A DNA stretch of 9,568 bases from Verrucomicrobiota bacterium (GCA_003218815.1 QHON01000185.1:1-9568), one strand, 5' to 3'; positions 1-6,768 are shown, counted from the stretch's first letter. Translations and numbers: made by a program. Notes: generated by a model from the sequence alone, not told the origin.

Positions 1-756
1 GCTGGTGAGATCGGGCACGAGCGAGGAATAGTGCGGTACGCCCCAGCCCCAGCCAATCAATGTGCCTATGAGCATCGCAATACCAACTGAGAGACCAACC
101 AAGTGCCCAATCGCCAGCAAGGCGAACGACAACGCGAAGTCATAACCGCTCACGGCGCCCTTGCGGCCGATTCGGAAAGTCTGCGCTACATCGGAGGCGA
201 ACATTTGCGTCGCAACGATCACCGCAAACACCGCTGACACGATCGATCCCCACAACACCGCGAGAAGACCTGCCCGGCCGTGTTCAATGTCGGAGGCGTG
301 CTCCGAATCGCCGCTACTGCCGACCTTCAGCACCTCGGCGCATGCGACACCTTCGGGGTAGGGCAGATCGGAAGTGGTTACCAGCGCGCGGCGCAGCGGA
401 ATTGAGTACATCACGCCCAGAATCCCGCCCAATGCACAGATCGCGAATGAGATCCAGAATGGAAATCCAGTCCACCAACCGATCATGATCAAACCCGGCA
501 GCACGAAGATAATCGACGACAGCGTGCCCGCTGCCGAGGCGACCGTCTGCACGATGTTGTTTTCCTGAACTGTTGCGTCCCGGAAGGCTCGCAGGATCGC
601 CATCGAAATCACCGCCGCGGGAATCGATGTGGAAAAGGTGAGACCGGCTTTGAGGCCGAAGTACACGTTGGCCGCTGTGAACACTAACGTGATGATGATA
701 CCGACAATCAGGCCACGAACGGTGAGTTCTTTCCGTGTTTGTTGGCCCGCACTCAC
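1..756 (-). CDS. OPT-family oligopeptide transporter, N-terminal part (runs off left edge)
   Basis: Integral inner-membrane transporter of the OPT (oligopeptide transporter) superfamily, which takes up peptides or metal chelates by proton symport. The first 252 residues are visible; the family is usually well over 500, so less than half is here. The opening stretch (residues 10-56: polar ELTVRG, a hydrophobic helix, then NVYFGLKAGLTFSTSIPAAV) is a family hallmark. So are ENNIVQTVASAAGTL (65-79) and LPYPEGVACAEVLKVG (131-146). Hydrophobic helices fall near 13-34, 76-94, 99-118, 163-184 and 207-237. The GTG at 756 is chosen because an in-frame TAG lies a few codons upstream and no ATG or TTG follows it; a weak GAAG lies about 10 bases upstream. 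This reading frame is open through position 1. The actual substrate cannot be told from the sequence. Family assignment is strong; the start is moderately sure. Confidence 0.88.
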   Translation of the reverse strand, partial: MSAGQQTRKELTVRGLIVGIIITLVFTAANVYFGLKAGLTFSTSIPAAVISMAILRAFRDATVQENNIVQTVASAAGTLSSIIFVLPGLIMIGWWTGFPFWISFAICALGGILGVMYSIPLRRALVTTSDLPYPEGVACAEVLKVGSSGDSEHASDIEHGRAGLLAVLWGSIVSAVFAVIVATQMFASDVAQTFRIGRKGAVSGYDFALSFALLAIGHLVGLSVGIAMLIGTLIGWGWGVPHYSSLVPDLTS

Positions 757-799
757 GCAATGATTCTTCGCAAATTCGGTCGTTCTCTAAACGCAGGCC

Positions 800-815
800 G
801 CCGAATTCTTTCGGC
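800..815. repeat. Perfect hairpin between nagZ and the OPT gene
   Basis: GCCGAA, a four-base loop, then TTCGGC: a perfect six-pair stem in the 149-bp gap between the GH3 gene stop and the transporter start. There is no T-run on either side, so it is not a standard intrinsic terminator. It may be part of the transporter's leader or a weak pause site; the function is unknown. Confidence 0.35.
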
Positions 816-846
816 CGACCAACGAGAGCGCAGGATATGTCGGATT

Positions 847-882
847 CGCGAGAGGGGTCAAGCTGGTTACTTCAATCTCGCG
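847..882. repeat. Inverted repeat just downstream of the nagZ-like stop
   Basis: CGCGAGA (847-853) and TCTCGCG (876-882) form a seven-pair stem around a 22-base loop that can itself form a short AAG/CTT stem. It starts about 24 bases past the nagZ-like stop codon in the direction of its transcription. The position fits an mRNA 3'-end structure, but no T-tract follows, so termination is only a possibility. Confidence 0.35.
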
Positions 883-905
883 CCGGTCAGACAGGGTTCA
901 GCAAC

Positions 906-2069
906 TTAATACATTTCCACCGGCGAGCGTTTGGCATCGTCGGGACTGCGTTGCTTCGCGCGCTCTTCGCCAAGGACAGCGATGCGCAGCTCCCAGATTT
1001 CACTGTCGATCTTGCGAAAGGCTGCTTCTGAAAATTCATCGGGTGGCCTTAGCTTTTTCTTGAAGCGCGAGACATTATGCAGTGCGCGATCGATTTGATC
1101 GCGCGGCAACGTGCTGAGAATTCGATGCACATTCTCGATTTCTGGAATGCGATGGCAGATCATGGCCAGATCATTTCCCGCCGCGAGCGCGAGGCGAATT
1201 GTTTCTTCAAGGCCGTACTCATTCAGGATCGCGCCCATGTCGAGATCATCAGTCATAATCAAGCCGTCGAAGCCCATCTCATCGCGCAGCAAGCCTGTCA
1301 CAACTCGATGCGATAATGTCGCGGGCATCCTTTTCGGCTCGAAACATGGATACCAGCCGTGGCAAGTCATCATGCTGTCGATCTTGTCGTCGCCGAAGTA
1401 GGGGCGATTGAGGTCAATCGCCCTCGGTCGGCTCAGTGAACCGTCCCTACCTACAAATTGCCGAAAGACGGCGAGCTCTTCGCCATCCAATTGCTCGCGT
1501 GTGCGAGAAATCGTCGGCAATTCATGATGCGCATCCACGGTTGCCGCCGAATAACCGGGAAAATGTTTGCCGCAGCTTGCGATCCCCTGCCCTTCCATAG
1601 CTTGGTTGAACGCACCGGCGTTTCGAACAACTTGCTCGACCGTTTTCCCATAACATCGGCCACGCAGTGAATTATCCGCGTTGTCATCGAACGAAATGTC
1701 GAGCACTGGACAAAGATCGAGATTGAAGCCGAAAAGCCGGAGCAATCTTCCGGTGATATCGCCATGTCTTTGGATAAGATGGACATCGTCCTTGTCGCGC
1801 AATTGCTGCGCGTTCGGTGGCTCGTTTCCGATTAAGCGCAATCGCGACACGCGGCCACCTTCCTGGTCGATAGTGATAATCGGCTCGACTTCGCTGAGGC
1901 TGCGCAAGTCATCTATCAGTTTGCGCAGTTGCGGCGCGCTCTCGATGTTGCGAGCGAAAAGAATGAAGCCACCGGGCTGGATTCGCCGAAACAATTTCTC
2001 CGCTGCTGCATCAAGGCGTGTCCCGGGAACACCGGTTAGAATCAATTGACCAAGCGAATCACTCTTCAT
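906..2069 (-). CDS. nagZ: Family GH3 beta-N-acetylhexosaminidase (NagZ-like)
   Basis: Retaining glycoside hydrolase of family GH3, NagZ type, which removes terminal beta-N-acetylglucosamine, typically from peptidoglycan fragments during cell-wall recycling. It has 387 residues, slightly longer than typical single-domain NagZ. Visible motifs are GGFILFARN (33-41), ITIDQEGGRV (65-74), KHFPG (168-172), the catalytic Asp-x-His dyad D179/H181 in VDAHHELP, substrate-site MMTCHGWYP (233-241), and the nucleophile loop TDDLDMGA (273-280, D274 expected). No signal peptide is seen, so it is probably cytoplasmic. The open frame extends 33 codons further upstream, but ATG 2069 gives the family N-terminus (QLILTGVPG) and has a GAAAG just before it. 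Residues 206-224 are an insertion that the family normally lacks, encoded by a palindromic element. It lies between VFRQF and DDKIDSMM and disturbs no catalytic motif. The gene is divergent from nadD (71-bp gap). Confidence 0.9.
   Translation of the reverse strand: MKSDSLGQLILTGVPGTRLDAAAEKLFRRIQPGGFILFARNIESAPQLRKLIDDLRSLSEVEPIITIDQEGGRVSRLRLIGNEPPNAQQLRDKDDVHLIQRHGDITGRLLRLFGFNLDLCPVLDISFDDNADNSLRGRCYGKTVEQVVRNAGAFNQAMEGQGIASCGKHFPGYSAATVDAHHELPTISRTREQLDGEELAVFRQFVGRDGSLSRPRAIDLNRPYFGDDKIDSMMTCHGWYPCFEPKRMPATLSHRVVTGLLRDEMGFDGLIMTDDLDMGAILNEYGLEETIRLALAAGNDLAMICHRIPEIENVHRILSTLPRDQIDRALHNVSRFKKKLRPPDEFSEAAFRKIDSEIWELRIAVLGEERAKQRSPDDAKRSPVEMY
1398..1454. repeat. 57-bp palindromic element inserted in frame in nagZ
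   Basis: The element is bounded by GTAG and CTAC (inner version GTAGGG ... CCCTAC, 1398-1450). Inside are two hairpins. One is a perfect 10-pair stem, GGGCGATTGA / TCAATCGCCC with a GG loop (1402-1423). The other is CGGCTCAGTGAACCG (1429-1443), which pairs with one mismatch on the plus strand and a G-T wobble on the minus strand. The whole could fold as a three-way junction closed by the outer repeats. It is exactly 19 codons (V206 to Y224 of the hydrolase), has no stop in the used frame, and separates two stretches that are normally close in NagZ. No second copy is seen in this window. It resembles REP/MITE-like or Rickettsia palindromic elements in design; the family identity is unknown. 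Confidence 0.72.
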
Positions 2070-2140
2070 ACTTTCGGAACTTAGATGTCGATCTTGCACG
2101 GAGAAAACAAAAAACACGCTCTCGTCACGCTTCGTTGGTA

Positions 2141-2704
2141 ATGAAAATTGGCATCTACGGCGGAGCATTCGATCCGGTTCACCACGGGCATTTGATTCTC
2201 GCTCGCGAAGCGCGTGAGACCTTCGGGCTAGAAAAAATAATCTTCGTTCCAGCGGCAGTCTCGCCGCTTAAGCAGTCACCCGCCGCGAGCGCACAGATGC
2301 GATTGTTGATGTTGCAAGCTGCAATCGAGGGCGAAAATGAATTCGTGTTGGACGATTGCGAACTACGGCGCCCACCTCCTTCTTACACGATTGATACTGT
2401 TGAAGAAATCCGAAGGCGTGAAGCTGACGCGGAAATCTATTATCTCATCGGCGAAGACAACGTGTCCACACTCGGGAAATGGCATCGCTTTACCGAATTG
2501 GAAAAAATCGTCCGTTTTGTTGTTTTTGACCGCACGCAGGCGGGAACGAAACATGATTACCCGCCGGTGCATCGCAGGATCGACATCTCTGCCACGGAGA
2601 TCAGAAAGAGAGTTGCCGCTGGCCGATCGATTCGCTATTTCGTACCGAGATCAGTCGAAGAAATTATTGACCGCCAAAAACTTTACCAGGAGCAAGTGAA
2701 ATAA
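2141..2704 (+). CDS. nadD: Nicotinate-nucleotide adenylyltransferase NadD
   Basis: Cytoplasmic enzyme that joins nicotinate mononucleotide and ATP to give deamido-NAD, the penultimate step of NAD synthesis. It has 187 residues, slightly short of typical NadD. The nucleotidyltransferase signature GGAFDPVHHGH is at 7-17, with the two histidines of the HxGH motif at its end. Also seen are FVPAAVSPLK (35-44, the slot of the usual PPHK), RRPPPSYTIDTV (76-87), YLIGEDNVSTLGKWHR (101-116) and the second ATP-binding motif DISATEIRKRV (148-158). The frame opens upstream at 2018, but ATG 2141 gives the exact family N-terminus MKIGIYGGAFDP. No clear Shine-Dalgarno sequence precedes it. It is divergent from the GH3 gene and overlaps rsfS by four bases at its stop, suggesting an operon with translational coupling. 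Confidence 0.95.
   Translation: MKIGIYGGAFDPVHHGHLILAREARETFGLEKIIFVPAAVSPLKQSPAASAQMRLLMLQAAIEGENEFVLDDCELRRPPPSYTIDTVEEIRRREADAEIYYLIGEDNVSTLGKWHRFTELEKIVRFVVFDRTQAGTKHDYPPVHRRIDISATEIRKRVAAGRSIRYFVPRSVEEIIDRQKLYQEQVK
2688..2692 (+). promoter_or_regulatory. Ribosome binding site AGGAG that fixes the rsfS start
   Basis: AGGAG near the end of nadD, eight bases before the ATA at 2701. This is the best Shine-Dalgarno match near any plus-strand gene here and is ideally spaced for a start at 2701. It is badly placed for the first conventional in-frame start, TTG at 2779. Confidence 0.7.
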
Positions 2705-3063
2705 CCGCAGAAAAGCTAGCGAAAACTTGTGCGGAACTCGCCTCAAACAAAAAGGCGGAAGAAATCGTCGTCCTGGATTTGCGTTTGATCTCGACGTTTA
2801 CCGATTTCTTTGTGATTTGCTCAGCCACATCCGAGCCGCAGCTCAAAGCGATCGCAAATGAAATTGAAACGCGCTTAAAAGAGGATCACGGGATTCGGCC
2901 ATCAACAATCGATGGATTTCCCGGCAGCCAATGGATTGTGCTCGATTACCTGCAAGTAGTCGTGCATGTATTTCACCGAGACAAACGCTCCTTTTATAGC
3001 CTGGAGGATCTCTGGGGTGACGCGCTGCGGCTGGATTGGGAAGCCGCCGTGACCGCACGTTGA
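2701..3063 (+). CDS. rsfS: Ribosomal silencing factor RsfS, apparent ATA start
   Basis: RsfS (Iojap/YbeB family) binds protein L14 of the large ribosomal subunit and blocks joining with the small subunit during starvation. From the ATA at 2701 the product is 120 residues, the usual family size. It opens TAEKLAKTCAELASNKKAEEIVVLDL, a typical RsfS N-terminal helix, then TDFFVIC (34-40), GFPGSQWIVLDYLQVVVHVF (72-91), and RSFYSLEDLWGDA (96-108). An in-frame TGA lies at 2668, and between it and TTG 2779 there is no ATG, GTG or TTG. Starting at TTG 2779 would give 94 residues and delete the N-terminal helix. The AGGAG at 2688 supports ATA 2701. The local sequence AAATAACC looks like an AAATGACC junction with one G-to-A change, which would leave nadD intact but convert ATG to ATA. 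Family identity is certain; the start is an inference. Confidence 0.9.
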   Translation: MTAEKLAKTCAELASNKKAEEIVVLDLRLISTFTDFFVICSATSEPQLKAIANEIETRLKEDHGIRPSTIDGFPGSQWIVLDYLQVVVHVFHRDKRSFYSLEDLWGDALRLDWEAAVTAR

Positions 3064-3071
3064 CGTCAACG
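3058..3071. repeat. 14-bp perfect palindrome across the rsfS stop
   Basis: CGTTGACGTCAACG is a perfect 14-bp palindrome that contains the rsfS TGA. It has no loop and no T-run, so it is not a terminator by itself. It lies in the 73-bp gap between convergent rsfS and the FKBP gene, where I see no convincing intrinsic terminator on either strand. It could be a protein-binding site or chance. Confidence 0.4.
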
Positions 3072-3136
3072 CAGACACTTGCGCCAAGCCCTTATTCCTT
3101 TTGGCTCAGCGCTCGTCGCGGGCCAGCGCCACTACA

Positions 3137-3856
3137 TTATCGAGGCGATGCAGAAGGCGCGGGGCTTGCGCCGCTTGCCGGGGGTTTAACGTCCATCAGT
3201 TCGACGTCGAAAATCAAAGTCGAATTAGGTGAGATGTCGGGACCAACGGCGCGCTCCCCGTAGGCGAGATTCGGCGGAATGAATAACTGGTATTTTGATC
3301 CTGCCTTCATCAATTGGAGCGCTTCGGTCCATCCTTTGATCACGCCGTTGACCGGAAATGTTGCAGGTTCTCCGCGTTTGTATGAGCTGTCGAACTCTGT
3401 GCCATTAATGAGTGTTCCGCGATAATTGACTGTCACGGTATCATTCGCTTTTGGCTGGGCACCTGTTCCCTCCTTGACGACCTTGTATTGCAGACCGCTG
3501 GCGGTCGTTTTTACACCTTCTTTCTTTTTGTTTTCCTCGAGGAACTTCGTGCCTTCCGACGCGTTCTTGTCTGCCGCTGCCTTCTGTTTTTGTTCCATAT
3601 CTTTTTCAAACGCCGTCATGGTCTCCTTGATCTGATCGGGAGTAAGTTGAGGTTTACCTGCGATCGCGTCCTTTATTCCGGCGACGAGCGCGTCGGGATT
3701 GATCGGTACGTTTTGTCTGCCGAGATTAAATCCGATATTAAGACCCAGGCTGTAACTGACCTTGTCCTTTTGATCTTTAAACGGTGATGATTTCTCTTGC
3801 CCGAATAGCGGCAACACGAGCGAAAATACGGCCAGAATAAGAATGAAACGTTTCAT
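3137..3856 (-). CDS. Exported FKBP-type peptidyl-prolyl isomerase (Mip/FkpA-like)
   Basis: Prolyl cis-trans isomerase and folding helper, expected in the periplasm. It has 239 residues. A signal peptide is at 1-19 (MKR, hydrophobic core to PLFG, cleavage probably before Q20) with no lipobox cysteine. Residues about 27-70 (DKVSYSLGLNIGFNL ... INPDALVAGIKDAI) match the N-terminal dimerisation domain of the Mip/FkpA group. A charged helix, about 74-112, links it to the FKBP domain (about 119-224). Active-site positions are intact: Y145 in VNYRG, F155-D156 in GTEFDSSY, V172-I173 and W176 in GVIKGWTEAL, Y199 in LAYGERA, and F216 in LIFDVEL. The tail 225-239 is Pro/Ala/Ser-rich and low-complexity. 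The start ATG 3856 has GGAAAA about nine bases upstream. It is divergent (59 bp) from the lysozyme-like gene and convergent with rsfS. Client proteins cannot be inferred. Confidence 0.93.
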   Translation of the reverse strand: MKRFILILAVFSLVLPLFGQEKSSPFKDQKDKVSYSLGLNIGFNLGRQNVPINPDALVAGIKDAIAGKPQLTPDQIKETMTAFEKDMEQKQKAAADKNASEGTKFLEENKKKEGVKTTASGLQYKVVKEGTGAQPKANDTVTVNYRGTLINGTEFDSSYKRGEPATFPVNGVIKGWTEALQLMKAGSKYQLFIPPNLAYGERAVGPDISPNSTLIFDVELMDVKPPASGASPAPSASPR

Positions 3857-3915
3857 AAAATGGAATTTTCCAGCGGGCTTGCTTTAAATCGAGCGCCGCA
3901 AGAAGGGGCACGCTA

Positions 3916-4761
3916 ATGGATAAACTTTACTCGTCAAGAAAACAGCGCGGCCAAAAGGACATCCAAGCTCGCTTTCTCGCTGCCATTGCCTTCCTCGCCT
4001 GCCTTGCCGGTGGCCCGCAGCCCGTTCACGCGATCACGCTCTCGCAGAGTGATGCTCTCAGGATTGGGAAAAAGATCTGGCAAAACGAATGCAATGGAAG
4101 CGTCGCTGGTCTCACCTCGTGGAATGAGGGTGAAAACTTCGCTTCGCTCGGCATTGGTCATTTCATCTGGTATCCAAAAGGCCAGCGCGGTCCGTTCGAA
4201 GAAAGCTTTCCGAAGCTTGTAATCTTTATCTCGAGTCGCGGCGCGAAATTGCCAACGTTACTTTTAAAAATCGACGAGACTCCGTGTCCGTGGAATTCTC
4301 GGGCCGAGTTTTTGCACGCTCAGCACACGCCGGAGATGAACCAATTGCGCCGATTTCTTGCTGACACCGTCGATGTTCAGACCGAATTTCTCATTGCGCG
4401 GCTACAGAATGCGCTTCCGAAGATGCTAGTGGAAGCGGTGCCTTCCGAACGCGCGCATGTACAGGGCCAATTCGAGCGTGTCGCGGACACGCCACAAGGC
4501 TGTTATGCACTTGCCGATTATGTGAACTTCAAAGGTGAAGGAGTCTTGCACACGGAGCGTTATCGAGATCAAGGCTGGGGCTTGCTTCAGGTTCTCGAAG
4601 GCATGCATCAGACAGGGCGTGGCGCGACGGCGGTCGAAGAATTCTCCCGATCGGCAAGAGAGGTTTTGATTCGGCGCGTCCAAAACGCCCCCGCTCAGCG
4701 GCATGAATCACGATGGTTATCTGGTTGGCTTCAGCGCGTAAAGAGTTACAGTCGCGACTAA
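3916..4761 (+). CDS. Secreted protein with lysozyme-like E...GIGH signature
   Basis: I do not recognise a named family, but this looks like a conserved exported bacterial protein. It has 281 residues. The N-terminus has a long polar lead (1-18), a hydrophobic core (20-33) and a signal-peptidase site VHA at 37-39, so the mature protein begins at I40. The core IWQNECNGSVAGLTSWN (54-70) followed by SLGIGHFIWYP (77-87) resembles the catalytic Glu and the following GIGH strand of T4-type lysozymes, with E58 the candidate acid. A second conserved-looking block is LADYVNFKGEG (199-209) with ERYRDQGWGLLQVL (214-227). Cysteines at 59, 124 and 196 leave one unpaired if a disulfide forms. AAGGGG lies seven bases before ATG 3916. 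Its stop is three bases from the L,D-transpeptidase start, which supports a wall-related role. Muramidase activity is inference only. Confidence 0.78.
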   Translation: MDKLYSSRKQRGQKDIQARFLAAIAFLACLAGGPQPVHAITLSQSDALRIGKKIWQNECNGSVAGLTSWNEGENFASLGIGHFIWYPKGQRGPFEESFPKLVIFISSRGAKLPTLLLKIDETPCPWNSRAEFLHAQHTPEMNQLRRFLADTVDVQTEFLIARLQNALPKMLVEAVPSERAHVQGQFERVADTPQGCYALADYVNFKGEGVLHTERYRDQGWGLLQVLEGMHQTGRGATAVEEFSRSAREVLIRRVQNAPAQRHESRWLSGWLQRVKSYSRD

Positions 4762-4764
4762 TTT

Positions 4765-5373
4765 ATGCCGGCAACCCTCCTCAGATATTTCTGTGCACTG
4801 CTGGCGGCCGCGCTGACGTACGCCGCCAGCGCTCAGATACGTTCCGGACCAACGCAGCCACAACCTTTGCGCAAAGCTTCCCAACTCATTCAGAGGCAAG
4901 AGCCGATCAAGATCAATCACTCCTTAATGACACAAGCCACGCCTGATTCCGTGCACGTTGTGATTTCTCTTCCAAAACAGCGCGCCTATCTCATGATTGG
5001 CGAGCAAATCGTCATCGACAGCCCTATATCGTCTGGCAAGCGCGGGCACACTTCACCCACGGGACATTTACCCGTGCTCGAAAAGGACCCGAATCATCAC
5101 TCCAGTCTTTACGGTGACTTCGTGGACGGCTCCGGGCGTATCGTTCGCGCCGGTGTGAGTGCGCGAATTGATTCGGCTCCAAGCGGAACTCATTTCGTAG
5201 GCGCAACAATGAAATGGTTCATGCGACTTACCGGCGATGGTGTGGGCATGCACGTCGGGATTCTGCCGGGATATCCTGCCTCGCACGGTTGCATTCGAAT
5301 GCCATTTGATGGAGCGAAGTTATTTTACGATCGAGTAAAGGTTGGTACGCCTGTCGACGTGGGTGACTACTGA
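4765..5373 (+). CDS. L,D-transpeptidase (YkuD domain), exported
   Basis: Periplasmic cysteine transpeptidase that makes 3-3 crosslinks in peptidoglycan or attaches proteins to it. It has 202 residues. The signal peptide 1-23 ends in ASA before Q24. The YkuD domain spans about 63-202: SVHVVISLPKQRAYLMIGEQ (62-81), the KRGHTSPTG turn (92-100), LEKDPNHHSSLYG (105-117), and the active-site block H163 ... SHGCIRMP (173-180) with nucleophile C176 and conserved R178. All catalytic residues are present. No LysM or other wall-binding domain is visible. It begins three bases after the lysozyme-like gene and has no clear Shine-Dalgarno sequence of its own, so translational coupling is likely. Its TGA overlaps the 3' end of convergent cinA by seven bases. 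Confidence 0.93.
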   Translation: MPATLLRYFCALLAAALTYAASAQIRSGPTQPQPLRKASQLIQRQEPIKINHSLMTQATPDSVHVVISLPKQRAYLMIGEQIVIDSPISSGKRGHTSPTGHLPVLEKDPNHHSSLYGDFVDGSGRIVRAGVSARIDSAPSGTHFVGATMKWFMRLTGDGVGMHVGILPGYPASHGCIRMPFDGAKLFYDRVKVGTPVDVGDY

Positions 5374-6611
5374 TTCGATCTTGATATTAATTTCTTGCGC
5401 AGAAGATCGAAGGCGGCTTGCGCCGCGAGTTCCTTGAAGGTTTCACGATCGCTCGGGAAGAAAAACTTCCTCGCGATTGTCTGATCCAACGACGCGAGCG
5501 CGACGTAAACAGTGCCGACTGGTTTCCCTGGTGATCCTCCGGTTGGTCCTGCTATTCCGGTGGTTGAAAGAGCAAATGTCGATCGTGCGCGCATTCGCGC
5601 GCCTTCTGCCAGCGCACGCGCGACTGGCTCACTGACTGCGCCGTAACGCTCGATCAATTTGAGATCAACACCGAGCGCGTTAATCTTCGCCTCGTTTGAA
5701 TAGACAATGTAGCCGGCGAGAAGAACTGTGGAAGCGCCTGGCATATTCGTAATTCGATTCGCGAGCAAACCGCCAGTGCAAGACTCTGCCAGGGCAAGTG
5801 TCTCTTTTCTTTTCGTAAGAAGTTTTATAATTACCTTTTCCAGAGCAGCTTCGCTTGTGGAGTAAATCGAGTCTCCCAGCGTAGTTCTGATGATTTTATC
5901 CGCTCGCTCAAGCGCGTTGGACTCGCCGATGATTCGGACATCGACGTCTCCGGGGCGTGAGCAATAACCAAGTTCCACTCCGGAGATTGCTGAAATCCTC
6001 TGGCCGATCGCCTCTTCAACCAGCGATTCACCGATCCCCGTGACATGGTAAATGCGGCACTCAAACGGCTTCGAAGGTCGAACAATCGAATGCAAGATCG
6101 GCATCACCGACCGCCCAAACATTGGCTGAAGCTCACGCGGTGGACCCGGCAGAGCAAAGAGATGCGGTGAAGCAATGTGCGAATTGATATTCGCCTTTAA
6201 ATATAATCCCGACGCACTCCCGTTTTCATTTGGAAGAATCTGCGCGCCAGCCGGCACATCAGCCTGACGGGCAATACCCGAAGTCCATTTGATTCCACGC
6301 GTTTGAAGTCTTTGCCGAAGCGAAGCCAGCAGTTGTGGATGCTGATGCAACTCTAATCCAAGCAAACCGGCAATCATCTCCCGCGTTATATCATCGCTGG
6401 TTGGACCCAGGCCACCGGTCACAAATAGAATTTCGGCGCGTAAAAACAACTCCGCCAGTGCATCTCGAATCGCCTGGCCATCGGGAACCGTACGTCGTTC
6501 TTCGATGCGCAGACCTAAGGGAAAAATCTCGCGGGCAATGAATGCAAGGTGCGCGTCCTGCACATCGCCGAGCAAGAGTTCTGTGCCGGTGTTGAGAATA
6601 GCAGTGCGCAT
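5367..6611 (-). CDS. cinA: CinA: competence/damage-inducible protein, NMN deamidase
   Basis: Two-domain CinA of 414 residues, the normal length. The N-terminal MoaB-like/COG1058 domain (1 to about 170) has known pyrophosphatase activity on ADP-ribose-type substrates in characterised homologues. It shows GTELLLGDVQDAH (9-21), TGGLGPTSDD (65-74), QADVPAGAQILPNENGSASG (116-135) and FALPGPPRE (152-160). The C-terminal PncC-type domain (about 256-408) deamidates nicotinamide mononucleotide in NAD salvage, with LAESCTGG (274-281), YIVYSNEAKI (301-310), GAVSEPVARALAEGA (324-338) and GIAGPTGGSPGKPVGTVYVA (352-371). ATG 6611 fits the family N-terminus; no Shine-Dalgarno sequence is obvious. It lies downstream of clpX in the same direction but across 363 bases, so it probably has its own promoter, which I cannot place with confidence. 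The link to NadD is functional (NAD), not operonic. Confidence 0.96.
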   Translation of the reverse strand: MRTAILNTGTELLLGDVQDAHLAFIAREIFPLGLRIEERRTVPDGQAIRDALAELFLRAEILFVTGGLGPTSDDITREMIAGLLGLELHQHPQLLASLRQRLQTRGIKWTSGIARQADVPAGAQILPNENGSASGLYLKANINSHIASPHLFALPGPPRELQPMFGRSVMPILHSIVRPSKPFECRIYHVTGIGESLVEEAIGQRISAISGVELGYCSRPGDVDVRIIGESNALERADKIIRTTLGDSIYSTSEAALEKVIIKLLTKRKETLALAESCTGGLLANRITNMPGASTVLLAGYIVYSNEAKINALGVDLKLIERYGAVSEPVARALAEGARMRARSTFALSTTGIAGPTGGSPGKPVGTVYVALASLDQTIARKFFFPSDRETFKELAAQAAFDLLRKKLISRSNQ

Positions 6612-6717
6612 GCGTAACGATCTGCGTTTAGCTATAGCAATAAGCTGAATGAATGCGAGGTTAGCTCGTTATATAGGCATAGTTGCAACGGCGATGATTT
6701 ACAGCTGCGTCTCCTCG

Positions 6718-6736
6718 GCTGGCGGAGCCAGCTTTT
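6718..6736 (+). terminator. Possible intrinsic terminator (plus strand)
   Basis: GCTGGC, loop GGA, GCCAGC, then TTTT: a perfect six-pair GC-rich stem and a short T-run on the plus strand. No plus-strand gene obviously feeds it, so it could end a short transcript from around 6612-6700 or be accidental. On the minus strand it lies in the cinA leader without a T-run. Confidence 0.35.
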
Positions 6737-6753
6737 CCGCACACCAAATACTG

Positions 6754-6766
6754 CACGTAAAACGTG
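6754..6766. repeat. Small perfect hairpin CACGT-AAA-ACGTG
   Basis: A five-pair stem with a three-base loop, extendable by a G-T wobble and a T-A pair. It is the middle one of three adjacent hairpins between clpX and cinA. Confidence 0.35.
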
Positions 6767-6768
6767 TA

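Noticed and set aside
351..366. Another copy of the GTAGGG palindrome end inside the OPT gene
   Set aside because: It is just the codons for the conserved LPYPEG motif; no accompanying hairpins.
314..760. 148-codon minus-strand frame beginning near 760
   Set aside because: It is a shadow. The neighbouring minus-strand frame from GTG 756 encodes clear OPT-transporter sequence across the same bases, whereas this one is rich in Arg and His with no domain.
2018..2140. Upstream extension of nadD by 41 codons
   Set aside because: It would overlap the GH3 gene start and adds non-homologous sequence before the exact family N-terminus MKIGIYGGAFDP.
2070..2168. Upstream extension of the GH3 gene by 33 codons
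   Set aside because: Non-homologous sequence that would run into nadD; ATG 2069 matches the family start.
3064..3136. Terminator between convergent rsfS and the FKBP gene
   Set aside because: Only four- or five-pair stems (for example GCGCT/AGCGC with an 11-base loop) and no T-run on either strand.
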